This document shows positions 26,706-37,500 of a DNA stretch of 64,000 bases, piece after piece. Both the position numbers and the translations under genes were made by a program. The notes beneath the pieces were generated by a model that was given only the letters and a program-made list of their open reading frames with translations, made no database searches and was not told the origin of the DNA. Every line of letters starts with the position of its first letter. Position 1 is the first letter of the stretch. Source of the stretch: Ruicaihuangia caeni (lineage in GTDB: Bacteria; Actinomycetota; Actinomycetes; Actinomycetales; Microbacteriaceae); the NCBI RefSeq assembly GCF_029952955.1, contig NZ_JASATX010000003.1, forward strand, positions 310,001 to 374,000, written 5' to 3'.

Positions 26706-27008
26706 AGTTCTATCTCCGCTGCCCAGCACGAACTGCCGGGGAAGTGTGTGGATCGCCGGAAATCGGCAGAAGTCAACTGATTAAAAGTACGGCCTCTTCG
26801 CCGAGCGGTCAAACCGCGGGAGAACACACCATTATCCACATCGGGATAACTCAGGGTTGGTAACGACATACCAGCGCGAACTAAGGTTGTTCGAGCCCCG
26901 GATCCATGCCCTATTTCGAGGGATAGCCGAACTCCGCGGCAGTCGACACAGTGGATAACCCTGTGCATAACATTCGTGGGAATTCGTATTCCGAGATTGC
27001 GGGGAACG
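26706..27008. promoter_or_regulatory. rpmH-dnaA divergent region with DnaA boxes
   Basis: This 303-bp region holds the promoters of rpmH and dnaA. DnaA-box sequences are TTATCCACA (26832-26840, exact), AGTGGATAA (26950-26958, one mismatch on the reverse strand) and TGTGCATAA (26962-26970, reverse complement TTATGCACA, matches TTATNCACA). Boxes directly before dnaA suggest autoregulation and make this part of a possible bipartite origin with the dnaA-dnaN gap. Confidence 0.75.
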
Positions 27009-28436
27009 ATGGAGCAAGCGCCGGATCCGACGCGGGAACTCTGGCAGTCGGTGCTGCAGACGCTTGCGAGCGATGAGCGGATCACCCCACAGCTGCACGG
27101 CTTCATCAACCTGGTCGAGCCCAAGGGCGTGCTCGGTGACACCTTGTATCTCGAGGTGCCCAACGATCTGACACGCGGCATGCTCGAGCAGCGCATCAGA
27201 GGGTCGCTGCTGTCAGCGCTCGGCGACGTCGAGTCGCCCAAGATCTCGCATTTCGCGATCGTCGTGAATCCGGACATTCAACCGGAGAGCTTCGACGAGC
27301 CTGCCGGCACCGCCCCCGCGCCGCCCTACGAGCAGGCGCCCGCTCCAACCGCAACTGCCGCAGTCGACCCGGGACTCACCGGGAAGCGGACGGACAACCG
27401 GCTGAATCCGAAGTACAGCTTCGACAACTTCGTCATCGGCGGCTCGAACCGATTCGCGCACGCTGCGGCGGTCGCAGTCGCCGAGGCTCCGGCGAAGGCG
27501 TACAACCCCCTCTTCGTATACGGAGAGTCGGGGCTCGGCAAGACCCACTTGCTCCACGCGATCGGGCACTACGCGATCAGCATGTATCCGGGCATCCGGG
27601 TGCGATACGTGTCGAGCGAGGAGTTCACGAACGACTTCATCAACTCCATCGCGAACAACCGGGCGAGCGAGTTCCAATCGCGCTATCGCGAGATCGACAT
27701 CCTCCTCATCGACGACATTCAGTTCCTCCAGGGCAAGGCCGAGACTCAAGAAGCGTTCTTCCACACCTTCAACACGCTCCACGATCACAACAAGCAGGTC
27801 GTGATCACCAGCGATCTGCCCCCGAAGCACCTGACCGGCTTCGAAGACCGGATGCGGTCGCGCTTCGAATGGGGCCTCATCACCGACGTGCAGGCACCCG
27901 ACCTCGAGACGCGCATCGCGATCCTCCGCAAGAAGGCGCAGAACGACAAGCTGCAGGTGCCGGACGACATCCTCGAGTTCATGGCGTCGAAGGTGTCGTC
28001 GAACATCCGCGAGCTCGAGGGCACGCTCATCCGCGTGACGGCGTTCGCGAACCTCAACCGCACGCCGGTCGACATGCAGTTGGTGCAGACGGTGCTGAAG
28101 GACCTCATCACCCTCGACGAAGACAACGTCATCGCGCCCGTCGACATCATCAATCACACGGCCGCCTACTTCAAGCTCACCGTCGACGACCTCTACGGCT
28201 CTTCTCGATCGCAGGCAATCGCGACGGCGAGGCAGATCGCCATGTATCTCTGTCGCGAGATGACCAATCTGTCGCTCCCCAAGATCGGGCAGCTCTTCGG
28301 CAACCGCGACCACACGACGGTGATGTACGCGAACAAGAAGATCAGCGAGCTGATGAAGGAACGGCGCTCGATCTACAACCAGGTGACCGAGCTCACCAGC
28401 CGCATCAAGCAGAACCACCGCTTCAACAGGGCCTGA
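27009..28436 (+). CDS. dnaA: Chromosomal replication initiator DnaA
   Basis: The 475-residue initiator has domain I (1-80), a Pro/Ala-rich linker (about 95-125), the AAA+ domain with Walker A GESGLGKTH (172-180), DILLIDDIQFLQGKAETQEAFFHTFN and Arg-containing sensor motifs, and the C-terminal DNA-binding domain with signature IGQLFGNRDHTTVMYANKKI. The ATG at 27009 is preceded by GGGGAA; an in-frame start at 26976 would add eleven unusual residues. Expected from family function: it binds the boxes at 26832-26970 and 28457-28665. Confidence 0.97.
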   Translation: MEQAPDPTRELWQSVLQTLASDERITPQLHGFINLVEPKGVLGDTLYLEVPNDLTRGMLEQRIRGSLLSALGDVESPKISHFAIVVNPDIQPESFDEPAGTAPAPPYEQAPAPTATAAVDPGLTGKRTDNRLNPKYSFDNFVIGGSNRFAHAAAVAVAEAPAKAYNPLFVYGESGLGKTHLLHAIGHYAISMYPGIRVRYVSSEEFTNDFINSIANNRASEFQSRYREIDILLIDDIQFLQGKAETQEAFFHTFNTLHDHNKQVVITSDLPPKHLTGFEDRMRSRFEWGLITDVQAPDLETRIAILRKKAQNDKLQVPDDILEFMASKVSSNIRELEGTLIRVTAFANLNRTPVDMQLVQTVLKDLITLDEDNVIAPVDIINHTAAYFKLTVDDLYGSSRSQAIATARQIAMYLCREMTNLSLPKIGQLFGNRDHTTVMYANKKISELMKERRSIYNQVTELTSRIKQNHRFNRA

Positions 28437-28818
28437 CCTTCAACCACAACTCCAACTTTTCCACTTGTGGAAAGTCTTGTGGACAACTGTGCAAAACGCC
28501 GGGCCTCGGTGTTGAGAACGATCGCAGCAGTGTGGATGCCGACACTGGGGCCCGAGACGTTCACCAGCTGAGTCGGTCTTAACGCCAACATGCGGCTCAC
28601 AAGTTACAACCTTGTGGTTCCTAGTGTTTTTGCGGTCTTAACAGGGTTATCCACACTGTGCACAGCGGTTAAGACGGTTAATCCGATTAATGAATGACAA
28701 CTTCTCCGGCCGATAACCTTAGGTTTCCGAAGCGCGGACTCAAGCGGATCCGGCCCGCGAAGCGCGTGTGCCAGTATTAACCGCCAATGCCCGACTTCTT
28801 GTGACAGGGGTGACATCT
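28437..28818. other. oriC: Probable oriC (dnaA-dnaN intergenic region)
   Basis: This 382-bp gap has a dense set of DnaA-box-like sequences: TTTTCCACT (28457-28465), TGTGGACAA (28478-28486), TGTGCAAAA (28488-28496, reverse TTTTGCACA), TGTGGATGC (28531-28539, weaker), TTATCCACA (28647-28655, exact) and TGTGCACAG (28657-28665). An AT-richer stretch with TTAATCCGATTAATGAATGA follows (about 28678-28697) and could be the unwinding element. Position and content match actinobacterial origins. Strand-composition analysis was not possible here. Confidence 0.85.
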
Positions 28819-29964
28819 GTGAAGTTCCAGGTCAATCGCGATGTGTTCAGTGAGGCTGTCTCCTTCGCGGTGAAGCTCCTGCCACAGCGCACGACCCTGC
28901 CGATCCTCAGCGGTGTGCTCATCGATGCGAATGACGGCGGCCTCACTCTGTCGACCTTCGACTACGAGGTGTCCGCACGCACGAAGATCGAGGCAGACGT
29001 GAGCGAAGCCGGTCAAGTGCTGGTCTCCGGGCGTCTTCTCGCCGAGATCGCGAGCCGGCTGCCCAACGCGCCCGTGAACTTCAGCACCGAGTCGGGCCGC
29101 ATCGTCGTCACGTGCGGAAGCGCCAACTTCACGTTGCTCAGCATGCCGGTCGAGGAGTACCCGACCCTTCCGCAGGTGGAGGGCACGTCTGGCGTCATCC
29201 CGGGCGAACGATTCGCCGAGGCCGTATCGCAGGTCGCGGTTGCCGCCTCGCGCGATGATGTGACGCCCGTGATCACGGGTGTGCAGCTCGAGGCTTCCGA
29301 GACGAACCTGTCGCTGGTCGCGACCGACCGATACCGCGTCGCGATCCGCGACATCGACTGGGACGGCGGGGATGCGCCGGCTGAGACGGTGCAGGCTCTG
29401 GTTCCCGCTCGCATCATCGCCGAGATCGGGAAGACCTTCGGGCACAGCGCCCAGATCCAGGTCACGATCACCAACGCCGACGACCGCGAAGTCATCGCGT
29501 TCAGCGCCGGCGACAAGACCGTCACTTCGTTGCTGATCAAGGGCAATTTCCCGCCGGTGCGTAGGCTCTTCCCGGAAACGGTTGAGAACTACGCGGTCAT
29601 GAACACCGCCGACCTCATCGAGGCGACCCGTCGTGTCTCTCTGGTGCTCGAGCGCGAGGCCGCGCTCCGGTTCTCATTCAGCGCTGAGGGCGTGAAGCTC
29701 GAGGCCATCGGCTCGGAGCACGCGCAGGCATCCGAGCAGATCGATGCGCATTTGGTCGGGGATGACACGGTCGTCTCGCTCAAGCCGTCGTTCCTGCTCG
29801 ACGGACTCGGCGCCGTGCATTCGGAATTCGTGCGCATCTCGTTCACCAAGACCGACAATCCGAACAAGCCGGGTCCGGTGCTCATCACGAGCCAGACGTC
29901 GCGCGACGAGCCCGGCGCTGACAACTACAAGTACCTGTTGCAGCCCAACCTGCTCTTGCGGTGA
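28819..29964 (+). CDS. dnaN: DNA polymerase III beta subunit (sliding clamp)
   Basis: The 381-residue clamp begins VKFQVNRDVFSEAVSFAVKLLPQRTTLPILSGV and shows three repeated clamp domains; the C-terminus reads SQTSRDEPGADNYKYLLQPNLLLR, close to the family's usual Y-L-L-M-P-ending tail. The GTG at 28819 was preferred because the family usually starts at KF; it has AGGGG about 8 bp upstream. Earlier in-frame starts at 28768 or 28810 are possible. It overlaps recF by 4 bp. Confidence 0.96.
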   Translation: MKFQVNRDVFSEAVSFAVKLLPQRTTLPILSGVLIDANDGGLTLSTFDYEVSARTKIEADVSEAGQVLVSGRLLAEIASRLPNAPVNFSTESGRIVVTCGSANFTLLSMPVEEYPTLPQVEGTSGVIPGERFAEAVSQVAVAASRDDVTPVITGVQLEASETNLSLVATDRYRVAIRDIDWDGGDAPAETVQALVPARIIAEIGKTFGHSAQIQVTITNADDREVIAFSAGDKTVTSLLIKGNFPPVRRLFPETVENYAVMNTADLIEATRRVSLVLEREAALRFSFSAEGVKLEAIGSEHAQASEQIDAHLVGDDTVVSLKPSFLLDGLGAVHSEFVRISFTKTDNPNKPGPVLITSQTSRDEPGADNYKYLLQPNLLLR

Positions 29965-31127
29965 TCGTTCGGCACCTCTCACTGGTCGACTTCCGGAACT
30001 ACGAGACCGCGGAAGTCGAACTGCATCCGGGCGCCAACCTCTTCGTCGGGCGCAATGGCCAGGGCAAGACCAACCTCGTCGAGTCGATCGGCTACCTCAG
30101 CACGCTCTCATCGCACCGGGTGCCGTCCGATCAGGCGATGATCAGAAGCGGGGCGGATGCCGCGATCATCAGGGCGCGTCTGCAGCACGGCGACCGCCAG
30201 CTACTTGTTGAAGCGCAGTTGAACCGCAGCGGTCCGAACCGCGCGCAGGTCAACCGCGGAGCGGTCAAACCCAGGGAACTGTCGCGATACGTGTCGAGCG
30301 TGCTGTTCGCTCCAGAGGATCTGGCATTGGTGCGTGGCGAGCCGAGCGGCCGGCGCCGCTTCCTCGACGGAGTGCTCGTGCAGCGCAACCCGCGCCTGTC
30401 GGGTGTGCTCTCGGACTACGAGCGCTCACTCCGCCAGCGCAACATGTTGCTCAAGTCGGCGCGCGCGTCGGGACTGAAGAATGCTCCGCTCAGCACGCTC
30501 GACATCTGGGACGAGAGACTGATCGAGTTCGGCAGCGAGCTGATGGCGGCGAGAAGTGAGCTCGTCGCCGAGCTCGAACCTCACACCCGGCTCGCGTATG
30601 CAGCGATCGCGGGCGATTCCCACGACGCGACGCTGAGCATGCAGTTCAGCGTGCTCGACTCGGCGCGCGACGATGACGAGGGCCTGCACGAGGAGGCTGT
30701 GCGACACGGGGCGATCGACCGTGCGCTGGCCGCGAGCTGGTTCTCAGAGGCGCTCGAACGATCGCGGCGCCAGGAACTCGAACGAGCGATCACGCTTGTC
30801 GGCCCGCACCGCGATGACCTCGTGCTCACCTTGAACGGACTTCCGGCGCGGGGCTATGCCAGTCACGGCGAGTCCTGGTCATTCGCGCTGGCGCTCAAGC
30901 TCGCCACGGCCGAAGTGCTCAGGCAGCACTCCACCGCGGGTGATCCGATCATCGTCCTCGATGATGTGTTCGCCGAACTCGATGCTTCGCGGCGAGAGCG
31001 CCTCACCGAAGCGATCGAAGGCTATGAGCAGGTGCTCATCACGGCAGCGGTATTCGACGATGTGCCGGCGCCGCTCGCTGCCCACACTGTGCACATCGAC
31101 TCGGGCAGGATCGTCGAGGCGTCATGA
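29961..31127 (+). CDS. recF: DNA replication and repair protein RecF
   Basis: The 388-residue SMC-like ATPase has Walker A GRNGQGKTN (about residues 30-38), the signature SHGESWSFALALKLATAEVLR and Walker B DPIIVLDDVFAELDASRRERL. It binds gapped DNA and helps load RecA. GTG start overlaps the dnaN stop by 4 bp, and its own stop overlaps the DciA gene by 4 bp, a tightly coupled replication operon. Confidence 0.96.
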   Translation: MIVRHLSLVDFRNYETAEVELHPGANLFVGRNGQGKTNLVESIGYLSTLSSHRVPSDQAMIRSGADAAIIRARLQHGDRQLLVEAQLNRSGPNRAQVNRGAVKPRELSRYVSSVLFAPEDLALVRGEPSGRRRFLDGVLVQRNPRLSGVLSDYERSLRQRNMLLKSARASGLKNAPLSTLDIWDERLIEFGSELMAARSELVAELEPHTRLAYAAIAGDSHDATLSMQFSVLDSARDDDEGLHEEAVRHGAIDRALAASWFSEALERSRRQELERAITLVGPHRDDLVLTLNGLPARGYASHGESWSFALALKLATAEVLRQHSTAGDPIIVLDDVFAELDASRRERLTEAIEGYEQVLITAAVFDDVPAPLAAHTVHIDSGRIVEAS

Positions 31128-31678
31128 CCGATCGACGCTCACCGGAAGATCGGCATTCAACGGATGCCGAGGGTGCCGGCGTGTCGGAAGACGGCGCCAT
31201 GTCGGAGGCCCGCCGCGCATACCTGCGGTTCAAGCGCGTGTTCGGCGACGGCTCGAAGACGAGCCGCGATGGCCGCCGTCGTGAACGGCGGTCGAAGGAA
31301 CCGTCGCAGCCCTTCGGGCCCGGCCGTGATCCGCGAGGGGTTGGCGATGTGCTCGATAGCGTCACAGCCGAGCTCGGATGGTCGGCACCGCTGGCTGAGT
31401 CGCGCCTGTTCCTCGAATGGGCGGAACTGGTCGGCTCGGAGACCGCCGAGCACTCGGAGCCGGTCGGCATCCACGAGGGAATGTTGACGGTGCGGTGCGA
31501 CTCGACGGCTTGGGCCACGCAGCTCCGGTTGATGCGCAGCCAGATCACCACGAGGATCGCTGAGGAGTACCCGGACGCGGGCATCAGCGACATCCGGTTC
31601 CAAGGGCCGAACGCCCCCACCTGGAAACGCGGTCGCAGAGCAATCCCAGGGCGCGGTCCGCGCGATACTTACGGGTGA
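31124..31678 (+). CDS. dciA: DciA-family protein (DUF721), putative replicative helicase loader
   Basis: The 184-residue protein has a charged, probably disordered N-terminus (1-75) with repeated Arg/Glu/Ser, then the DUF721 domain (about 75-165) with FLEWAELVGSETAEHSEPVGIHEGMLTVRCDSTAWATQLRLM, the family's characteristic VG...A.H..P......L.V...S..WA..L pattern. DciA proteins help load DnaB in bacteria lacking DnaC/DnaI, which fits actinobacteria. It is in the usual place between recF and gyrB, overlapping recF by 4 bp. Confidence 0.88.
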   Translation: MTDRRSPEDRHSTDAEGAGVSEDGAMSEARRAYLRFKRVFGDGSKTSRDGRRRERRSKEPSQPFGPGRDPRGVGDVLDSVTAELGWSAPLAESRLFLEWAELVGSETAEHSEPVGIHEGMLTVRCDSTAWATQLRLMRSQITTRIAEEYPDAGISDIRFQGPNAPTWKRGRRAIPGRGPRDTYG

Positions 31679-33730
<2,052 letters not shown>

Positions 33731-33790
33731 GGCAGCCGATCCCAGACCTGCGTTCTGGGCGACTGAACAGCGCGACAACGAAGGAAAGCA

Positions 33791-36358
33791 ATGGCAGAAG
33801 AGAACGAGTCGATCGGCGAGCAGCCCGCAGGCGGCCGCGTCAACCAGGTCGACCTCCAGCTCGAGATGCAGCGCAGCTACCTCGACTACGCCATGAGCGT
33901 GATCGTCGGCCGAGCGCTGCCCGAGGTTCGTGACGGCCTCAAGCCCGTGCACCGTCGCGTCATCTATGCCATGTATGACGGCGGGTACCGCCCCGACAAG
34001 GCCTTCTCGAAGTGCGCCCGCGTCGTCGGCGATGTCATGGGCCAGTTCCACCCGCACGGCGACAGTGCCATCTACGACGCGCTCGTGCGGCTCGTGCAGC
34101 CCTGGAGCCTTCGCTATCCGCTCGCGCTCGGGCAGGGCAACTTCGGTTCACCGGGCAACGACGGTGCCGCCGCTCCCCGGTACACCGAGACGAAGATGGC
34201 TCCGCTCGCGCTCGAGATGGTGCGCGACATCGACGAGGAGACCGTCGACTTCCAGGACAACTACGACGGTCGCACCCAGGAGCCGACGGTGCTGCCGGCG
34301 CGGTTCCCGAACCTCCTGGTGAACGGCTCGGTCGGCATCGCCGTCGGCATGGCGACGAACATTCCACCGCATAACCTGCGCGAAGTCGCTGACGGAGCGC
34401 TCTGGGCGCTCGCGAACCCCGAGGCGAGCCGTGAGGAACTGCTGGAAGCGCTCATGCAGCGCATCAAGGGCCCCGACTTCCCGACCGGCGCGCAGATCCT
34501 CGGCGTCAAGGGCATCCGAGACGCCTATGTGACCGGTCGCGGATCCATCACCATGCGAGCGGTCGTGACCGTCGAGGAGATCCAGGGACGCACGTGCCTG
34601 GTCGTCTCGGAACTGCCGTACCAGGTGAACCCCGACAACCTGGCCATCAAGATCGCCGACCTCGTGAAGGACGGCAAGCTCACCGGCATCGCCGACATCC
34701 GTGACGAGACGTCGGGACGCACCGGTCAGCGTCTCGTGATCGTGCTCAAGCGCGACGCGGTCGCGAAGGTCGTGCTGAACAACCTCTACAAGCACACCCA
34801 GCTGCAGGAGAACTTCGGCGCGAACATGCTCGCGATCGTCGACGGCGTGCCGCGCACGCTCTCGCTCGACGGCTTCATCAGCGCCTGGGTCGACCACCAG
34901 ATCGACGTCATCGTGCGTCGCACCCGTTTCAGGCTCAACAAGGCCGAGGCCGAGGCGCACATCCAGCGCGGCTACCTGAAGGCGCTCGACCTGCTCGATG
35001 AGGTGATCGCGCTCATCCGCCGCTCCGCCGACGTCGAAGCGGCTCGTGAAGGCCTCAAGGACCTGCTCGACATCGACGATCTCCAGGCCAATGCGATCCT
35101 GTCGATGCAGCTGCGACGACTCGCAGCGCTCGAACGGCAGAAGATCATCGACTACGCGGCCGAGCTCGAGCGCCAGATCGCCGAATACCAGGCGATTCTC
35201 GCCGATCCCGCCCAGCAGCGCGCGATCGTGAGCGAAGAGCTCACCGAGATCGTCGACAAGTACGGCGACGACCGTCGCACCGAGATCATGTACGGCTACG
35301 ACGGCGACATGGACATCGAAGATCTCATCCCCGAAGAGGAGATGGTGATCACCGTGACGCGTGACGGCTACGTCAAGCGCACGCGCAGTGACAACTACCG
35401 CAGCCAGCACCGCGGTGGAAGAGGCGTGCGCGGCGCCCAGCTGCGGGCGGATGACGTCGTCGAGCACTTCTTCGTGACCACGACGCACCACTGGTTGCTG
35501 TTCTTCACCACCAAGGGCCGCGTGTACCGCGCGAAGGCGTACGAACTGCAGGAAGGCGGTCGCGACGCGAAGGGCCAGCACGTCGCCAACCTGCTCGCGC
35601 TGCAACCCGATGAGGAGATCGCCCAGATCCTCGACATCCCGGACTACGAAGCGGCGAAGTACCTCGCGCTCGCGACCCGTCAGGGACTCGTCAAGAAGAC
35701 AGCCCTCGCCGAGTACGACACCAACCGCTCCGGCGGCATCATCGCGATCAACCTGCGCGAAGGCGACGAGCTGGTGTCGGCCATGCTCATCGACGAGGAC
35801 AGTGATGTGCTGCTCGTCTCGCGGAAGGGCATGTCGCTGCGCTTCACGGCGACCGATGAGGCGCTGCGGCCAATGGGTCGCGCCACCTCTGGCGTGATCG
35901 GCATGCACTTCCGAGCCGGCGACGAATTGCTCAGCGCCTCGGTCGTGACCGATGACGGGTTCGTCTTCGTCGTCACTGAAGGGGGCTACGCCAAGCGCAC
36001 CGCCGTCGACCAGTACCGCGTGCAGAACCGTGGCGGGCTGGGCATCAAGGTCGCCAAACTCAGCGACGATCGCGGCGATCTCGCCGGCGCGTTGATCGTC
36101 GATGAGGACGACGAGACCCTGGTCGTGCTTGCCAGCGGCAAGGTGGTACGCTCTGCCGTGGCCGAGGTACCGGCCAAGGGTCGCGACACGATGGGCGTGG
36201 TGTTCGCGCGGTTCGCTGATGATGACAAGATCATTGCGATCGCGAAGAACAGCGAGCGCAACCTCGTGGACCGCGATGAGGAGAACGACACAGCATCCGA
36301 TGGTGCTCCGGCATCCGCCGAAGAAGCGCCCGGGAAGGACACCGCGATAGATGAGTAG
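33791..36358 (+). CDS. gyrA: DNA gyrase subunit A
   Basis: The 855-residue subunit has the catalytic tyrosine in AAPRYTE (Y131), the quinolone-determining segment [14 protein letters not shown] with Ser92 and Asp96 (the positions matching E. coli Ser83 and Asp87 both carry the quinolone-sensitive residues), and six C-terminal beta-pinwheel repeats including the GyrA-box region [19 protein letters not shown] lies just upstream of the ATG. The C-terminal tail is acidic. It overlaps the DUF3566 gene by 8 bp. Confidence 0.97.
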   Translation: MAEENESIGEQPAGGRVNQVDLQLEMQRSYLDYAMSVIVGRALPEVRDGLKPVHRRVIYAMYDGGYRPDKAFSKCARVVGDVMGQFHPHGDSAIYDALVRLVQPWSLRYPLALGQGNFGSPGNDGAAAPRYTETKMAPLALEMVRDIDEETVDFQDNYDGRTQEPTVLPARFPNLLVNGSVGIAVGMATNIPPHNLREVADGALWALANPEASREELLEALMQRIKGPDFPTGAQILGVKGIRDAYVTGRGSITMRAVVTVEEIQGRTCLVVSELPYQVNPDNLAIKIADLVKDGKLTGIADIRDETSGRTGQRLVIVLKRDAVAKVVLNNLYKHTQLQENFGANMLAIVDGVPRTLSLDGFISAWVDHQIDVIVRRTRFRLNKAEAEAHIQRGYLKALDLLDEVIALIRRSADVEAAREGLKDLLDIDDLQANAILSMQLRRLAALERQKIIDYAAELERQIAEYQAILADPAQQRAIVSEELTEIVDKYGDDRRTEIMYGYDGDMDIEDLIPEEEMVITVTRDGYVKRTRSDNYRSQHRGGRGVRGAQLRADDVVEHFFVTTTHHWLLFFTTKGRVYRAKAYELQEGGRDAKGQHVANLLALQPDEEIAQILDIPDYEAAKYLALATRQGLVKKTALAEYDTNRSGGIIAINLREGDELVSAMLIDEDSDVLLVSRKGMSLRFTATDEALRPMGRATSGVIGMHFRAGDELLSASVVTDDGFVFVVTEGGYAKRTAVDQYRVQNRGGLGIKVAKLSDDRGDLAGALIVDEDDETLVVLASGKVVRSAVAEVPAKGRDTMGVVFARFADDDKIIAIAKNSERNLVDRDEENDTASDGAPASAEEAPGKDTAIDE

Positions 36359-36758
36359 CGTCGCCGAAAAGCTCCAGCGGAAGGCGCCGCGTCAGGCCGG
36401 CACCAAGCAGGTGCGGTTGAAGCTCGTGTACGTCGACTTCTGGTCGGTCGTGAAGATCTCGTTCCTGGTGGCTGTCTGCGCCGGCATCGTGCTGGTCGTC
36501 GCCGCCGTGCTCGTGTGGATCGTGCTGCAGTCTACGCATGTGTTCGACAGCATCGACAGCCTGCTGCGCGATGTGCTCGGCAACAACGAGTTCACGGTGA
36601 TGGAGATGTTCGGGCTCGGGCAGGTGGCGCTGTTCGCGATCATCATCGCCGCGCTCAACGTCGTCGTCGGTACGGCGCTCGGGGCGATCAGCGCGCTGCT
36701 GTACAACCTCATCGCGAGGGTCACCGGCGGCATCCTGGTCGGCTTCACCAACAGCTGA
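36351..36758 (+). CDS. DUF3566-family membrane protein
   Basis: The 135-residue protein has a basic N-terminus, two transmembrane helices (about 34-58 and 88-110) and the DUF3566 features [20 protein letters not shown] and [20 protein letters not shown]. Proteins of this family sit directly after gyrA across Actinobacteria, including mycobacteria; the molecular role is not settled. It overlaps gyrA by 8 bp and is followed by tRNA-Ile. Confidence 0.88.
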   Translation: MSSVAEKLQRKAPRQAGTKQVRLKLVYVDFWSVVKISFLVAVCAGIVLVVAAVLVWIVLQSTHVFDSIDSLLRDVLGNNEFTVMEMFGLGQVALFAIIIAALNVVVGTALGAISALLYNLIARVTGGILVGFTNS

Positions 36759-36807
36759 CGCGATTACAGGAACGCGGCCCGCATACGGTACAGTTTTATG
36801 CGGTTCG

Positions 36808-36881
36808 GGGGTTATAGCTCAGGTGGTTAGAGCGCTTCGCTGATAACGAAGAGGTCCCAGGTTCGAGTCCTGGTAACCCCA
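36808..36881 (+). tRNA. ileT: tRNA-Ile (anticodon GAT)
   Basis: A 74-nt cloverleaf: acceptor arms GGGGTTA and TAACCCC, D-arm TAGCTCAGGTGGTTAGAG, anticodon stem CTTCG/CGAAG around CTGATAA with anticodon GAT, T-arm CCAGG-TTCGAGT-CCTGG, discriminator A. The 3' CCA is not encoded. A possible -10 TACAGT lies at 36789-36794. Confidence 0.97.
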
Positions 36882-36918
36882 CAAATTTCCCTCAAGGGAG
36901 CGCAAGCTCTCCGCCCGA

Positions 36919-36991
36919 GGGGCCTTAGCTCAATTGGTAGAGCACCTGCTTTGCAAGCAGGGGGTTAGGGGTTCAAGTCCCCTAGGCTCCA
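36919..36991 (+). tRNA. alaT: tRNA-Ala (anticodon TGC)
   Basis: A 73-nt cloverleaf: acceptor arms GGGGCCT and AGGCTCC with one G-U pair, D-arm TAGCTCAATTGGTAGAG, anticodon stem CCTGC/GCAGG around TTTGCAA with anticodon TGC, T-arm AGGGG-TTCAAGT-CCCCT, discriminator A. CCA is not encoded. It follows tRNA-Ile by 37 bp and marks the left edge of the catabolic island. Confidence 0.97.
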
Positions 36992-37006
36992 CATTTTCTT
37001 CGCCGG

Positions 37007-37333
37007 TCACGATGCCCCGATCGCCTCGATGTGACCGATGACGGTGCGTCGATCGTCGGTCACCCAGCCTTTCGTCGAGGCATAGTCGATCATGCGCTCG
37101 AACGCGGACCGCCATTCGGCGTCGTCTCGAGCATCGCCAACCGCGTGTCGGATGTATGCGATCTCGATGGCCGCGTGATCAGAGTCGGTACGATGGCCCG
37201 CGCGCGCGGCTCGCAATTGGTCATCGAGCGACTCACCGACGCTGGATTCGATCGAGAAGCGCTTCAAGTCGCCCACATCCTCGATGGCCACACCTTCGTG
37301 CGTCACAACTACTCTCAAGATGCCCGCCTTCAT
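37007..37333 (-). CDS. Hypothetical protein, C-terminal KGWV motif
   Basis: Up to 108 residues. The C-terminal part FERMIDYASTKGWVTDDRRTVIGHIE has the look of a real, folded helical segment and resembles the tails of small actinobacterial proteins of unknown function (recollection). The start is uncertain: GTG codons inside VVVTHEGVAIED have better upstream purine runs than the ATG at 37333. No catalytic motif is seen. It is convergent with tRNA-Ala and divergent from the ABC importer, with no partner gene. Confidence 0.5.
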   Translation of the reverse strand: MKAGILRVVVTHEGVAIEDVGDLKRFSIESSVGESLDDQLRAARAGHRTDSDHAAIEIAYIRHAVGDARDDAEWRSAFERMIDYASTKGWVTDDRRTVIGHIEAIGAS

Positions 37334-37399
37334 GAGTCAGTCGTCGCGATCTGGGCGGACACCGCCACCAAGGTCGCGTCAGATTGTTGCACTCTGTCC

Positions 37400-37456
37400 T
37401 TTACACCTTCAATTGTGCGGTATAGGTTCTCAATTGTTTAGCAATAACGGAATTGT
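37400..37456 (+). promoter_or_regulatory. Importer promoter with three AATTGT repeats
   Basis: TTTACA (37400-37405), 17 bp, TAGGTT (37423-37428) is a plausible promoter for the importer operon. AATTGT occurs at 37411-37416, 37432-37437 and 37451-37456, spaced 21 and 19 bp (about two helical turns), the first two inside the palindrome CAATTG. One repeat is inside the spacer and the others follow the -10, as expected for repressor sites. The XRE-cupin regulator of the cluster is a candidate binder (inference). Confidence 0.45.
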
Positions 37457-37500
37457 TGAACACCAAGGTTCGCACCATTACCTGCACAACGGAGTCGAAA

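Noticed and set aside
27213-28418. 401-codon open frame antisense to dnaA
   Set aside because: Composition and position are those of a shadow of dnaA; no ribosome site or motif.
34148-35908. 586-codon open frame antisense to gyrA
   Set aside because: It mirrors the codon structure of a clearly conserved gene on the other strand, is His/Val/Asp-rich with no motifs, and is a typical high-GC shadow frame.
36919-37006. Integrase attachment site at tRNA-Ala
   Set aside because: No repeat of the tRNA 3' end was noticed at the far end of the island and no integrase gene is present, so there is no support for an att site.
37440-37500. TPP or FMN riboswitch before the THI5-like binding protein
   Set aside because: The conserved TPP (CTGAGA, ACCTGAT) and FMN (GGGGCAGGG, CCG) signatures are missing; only repeat elements are present.
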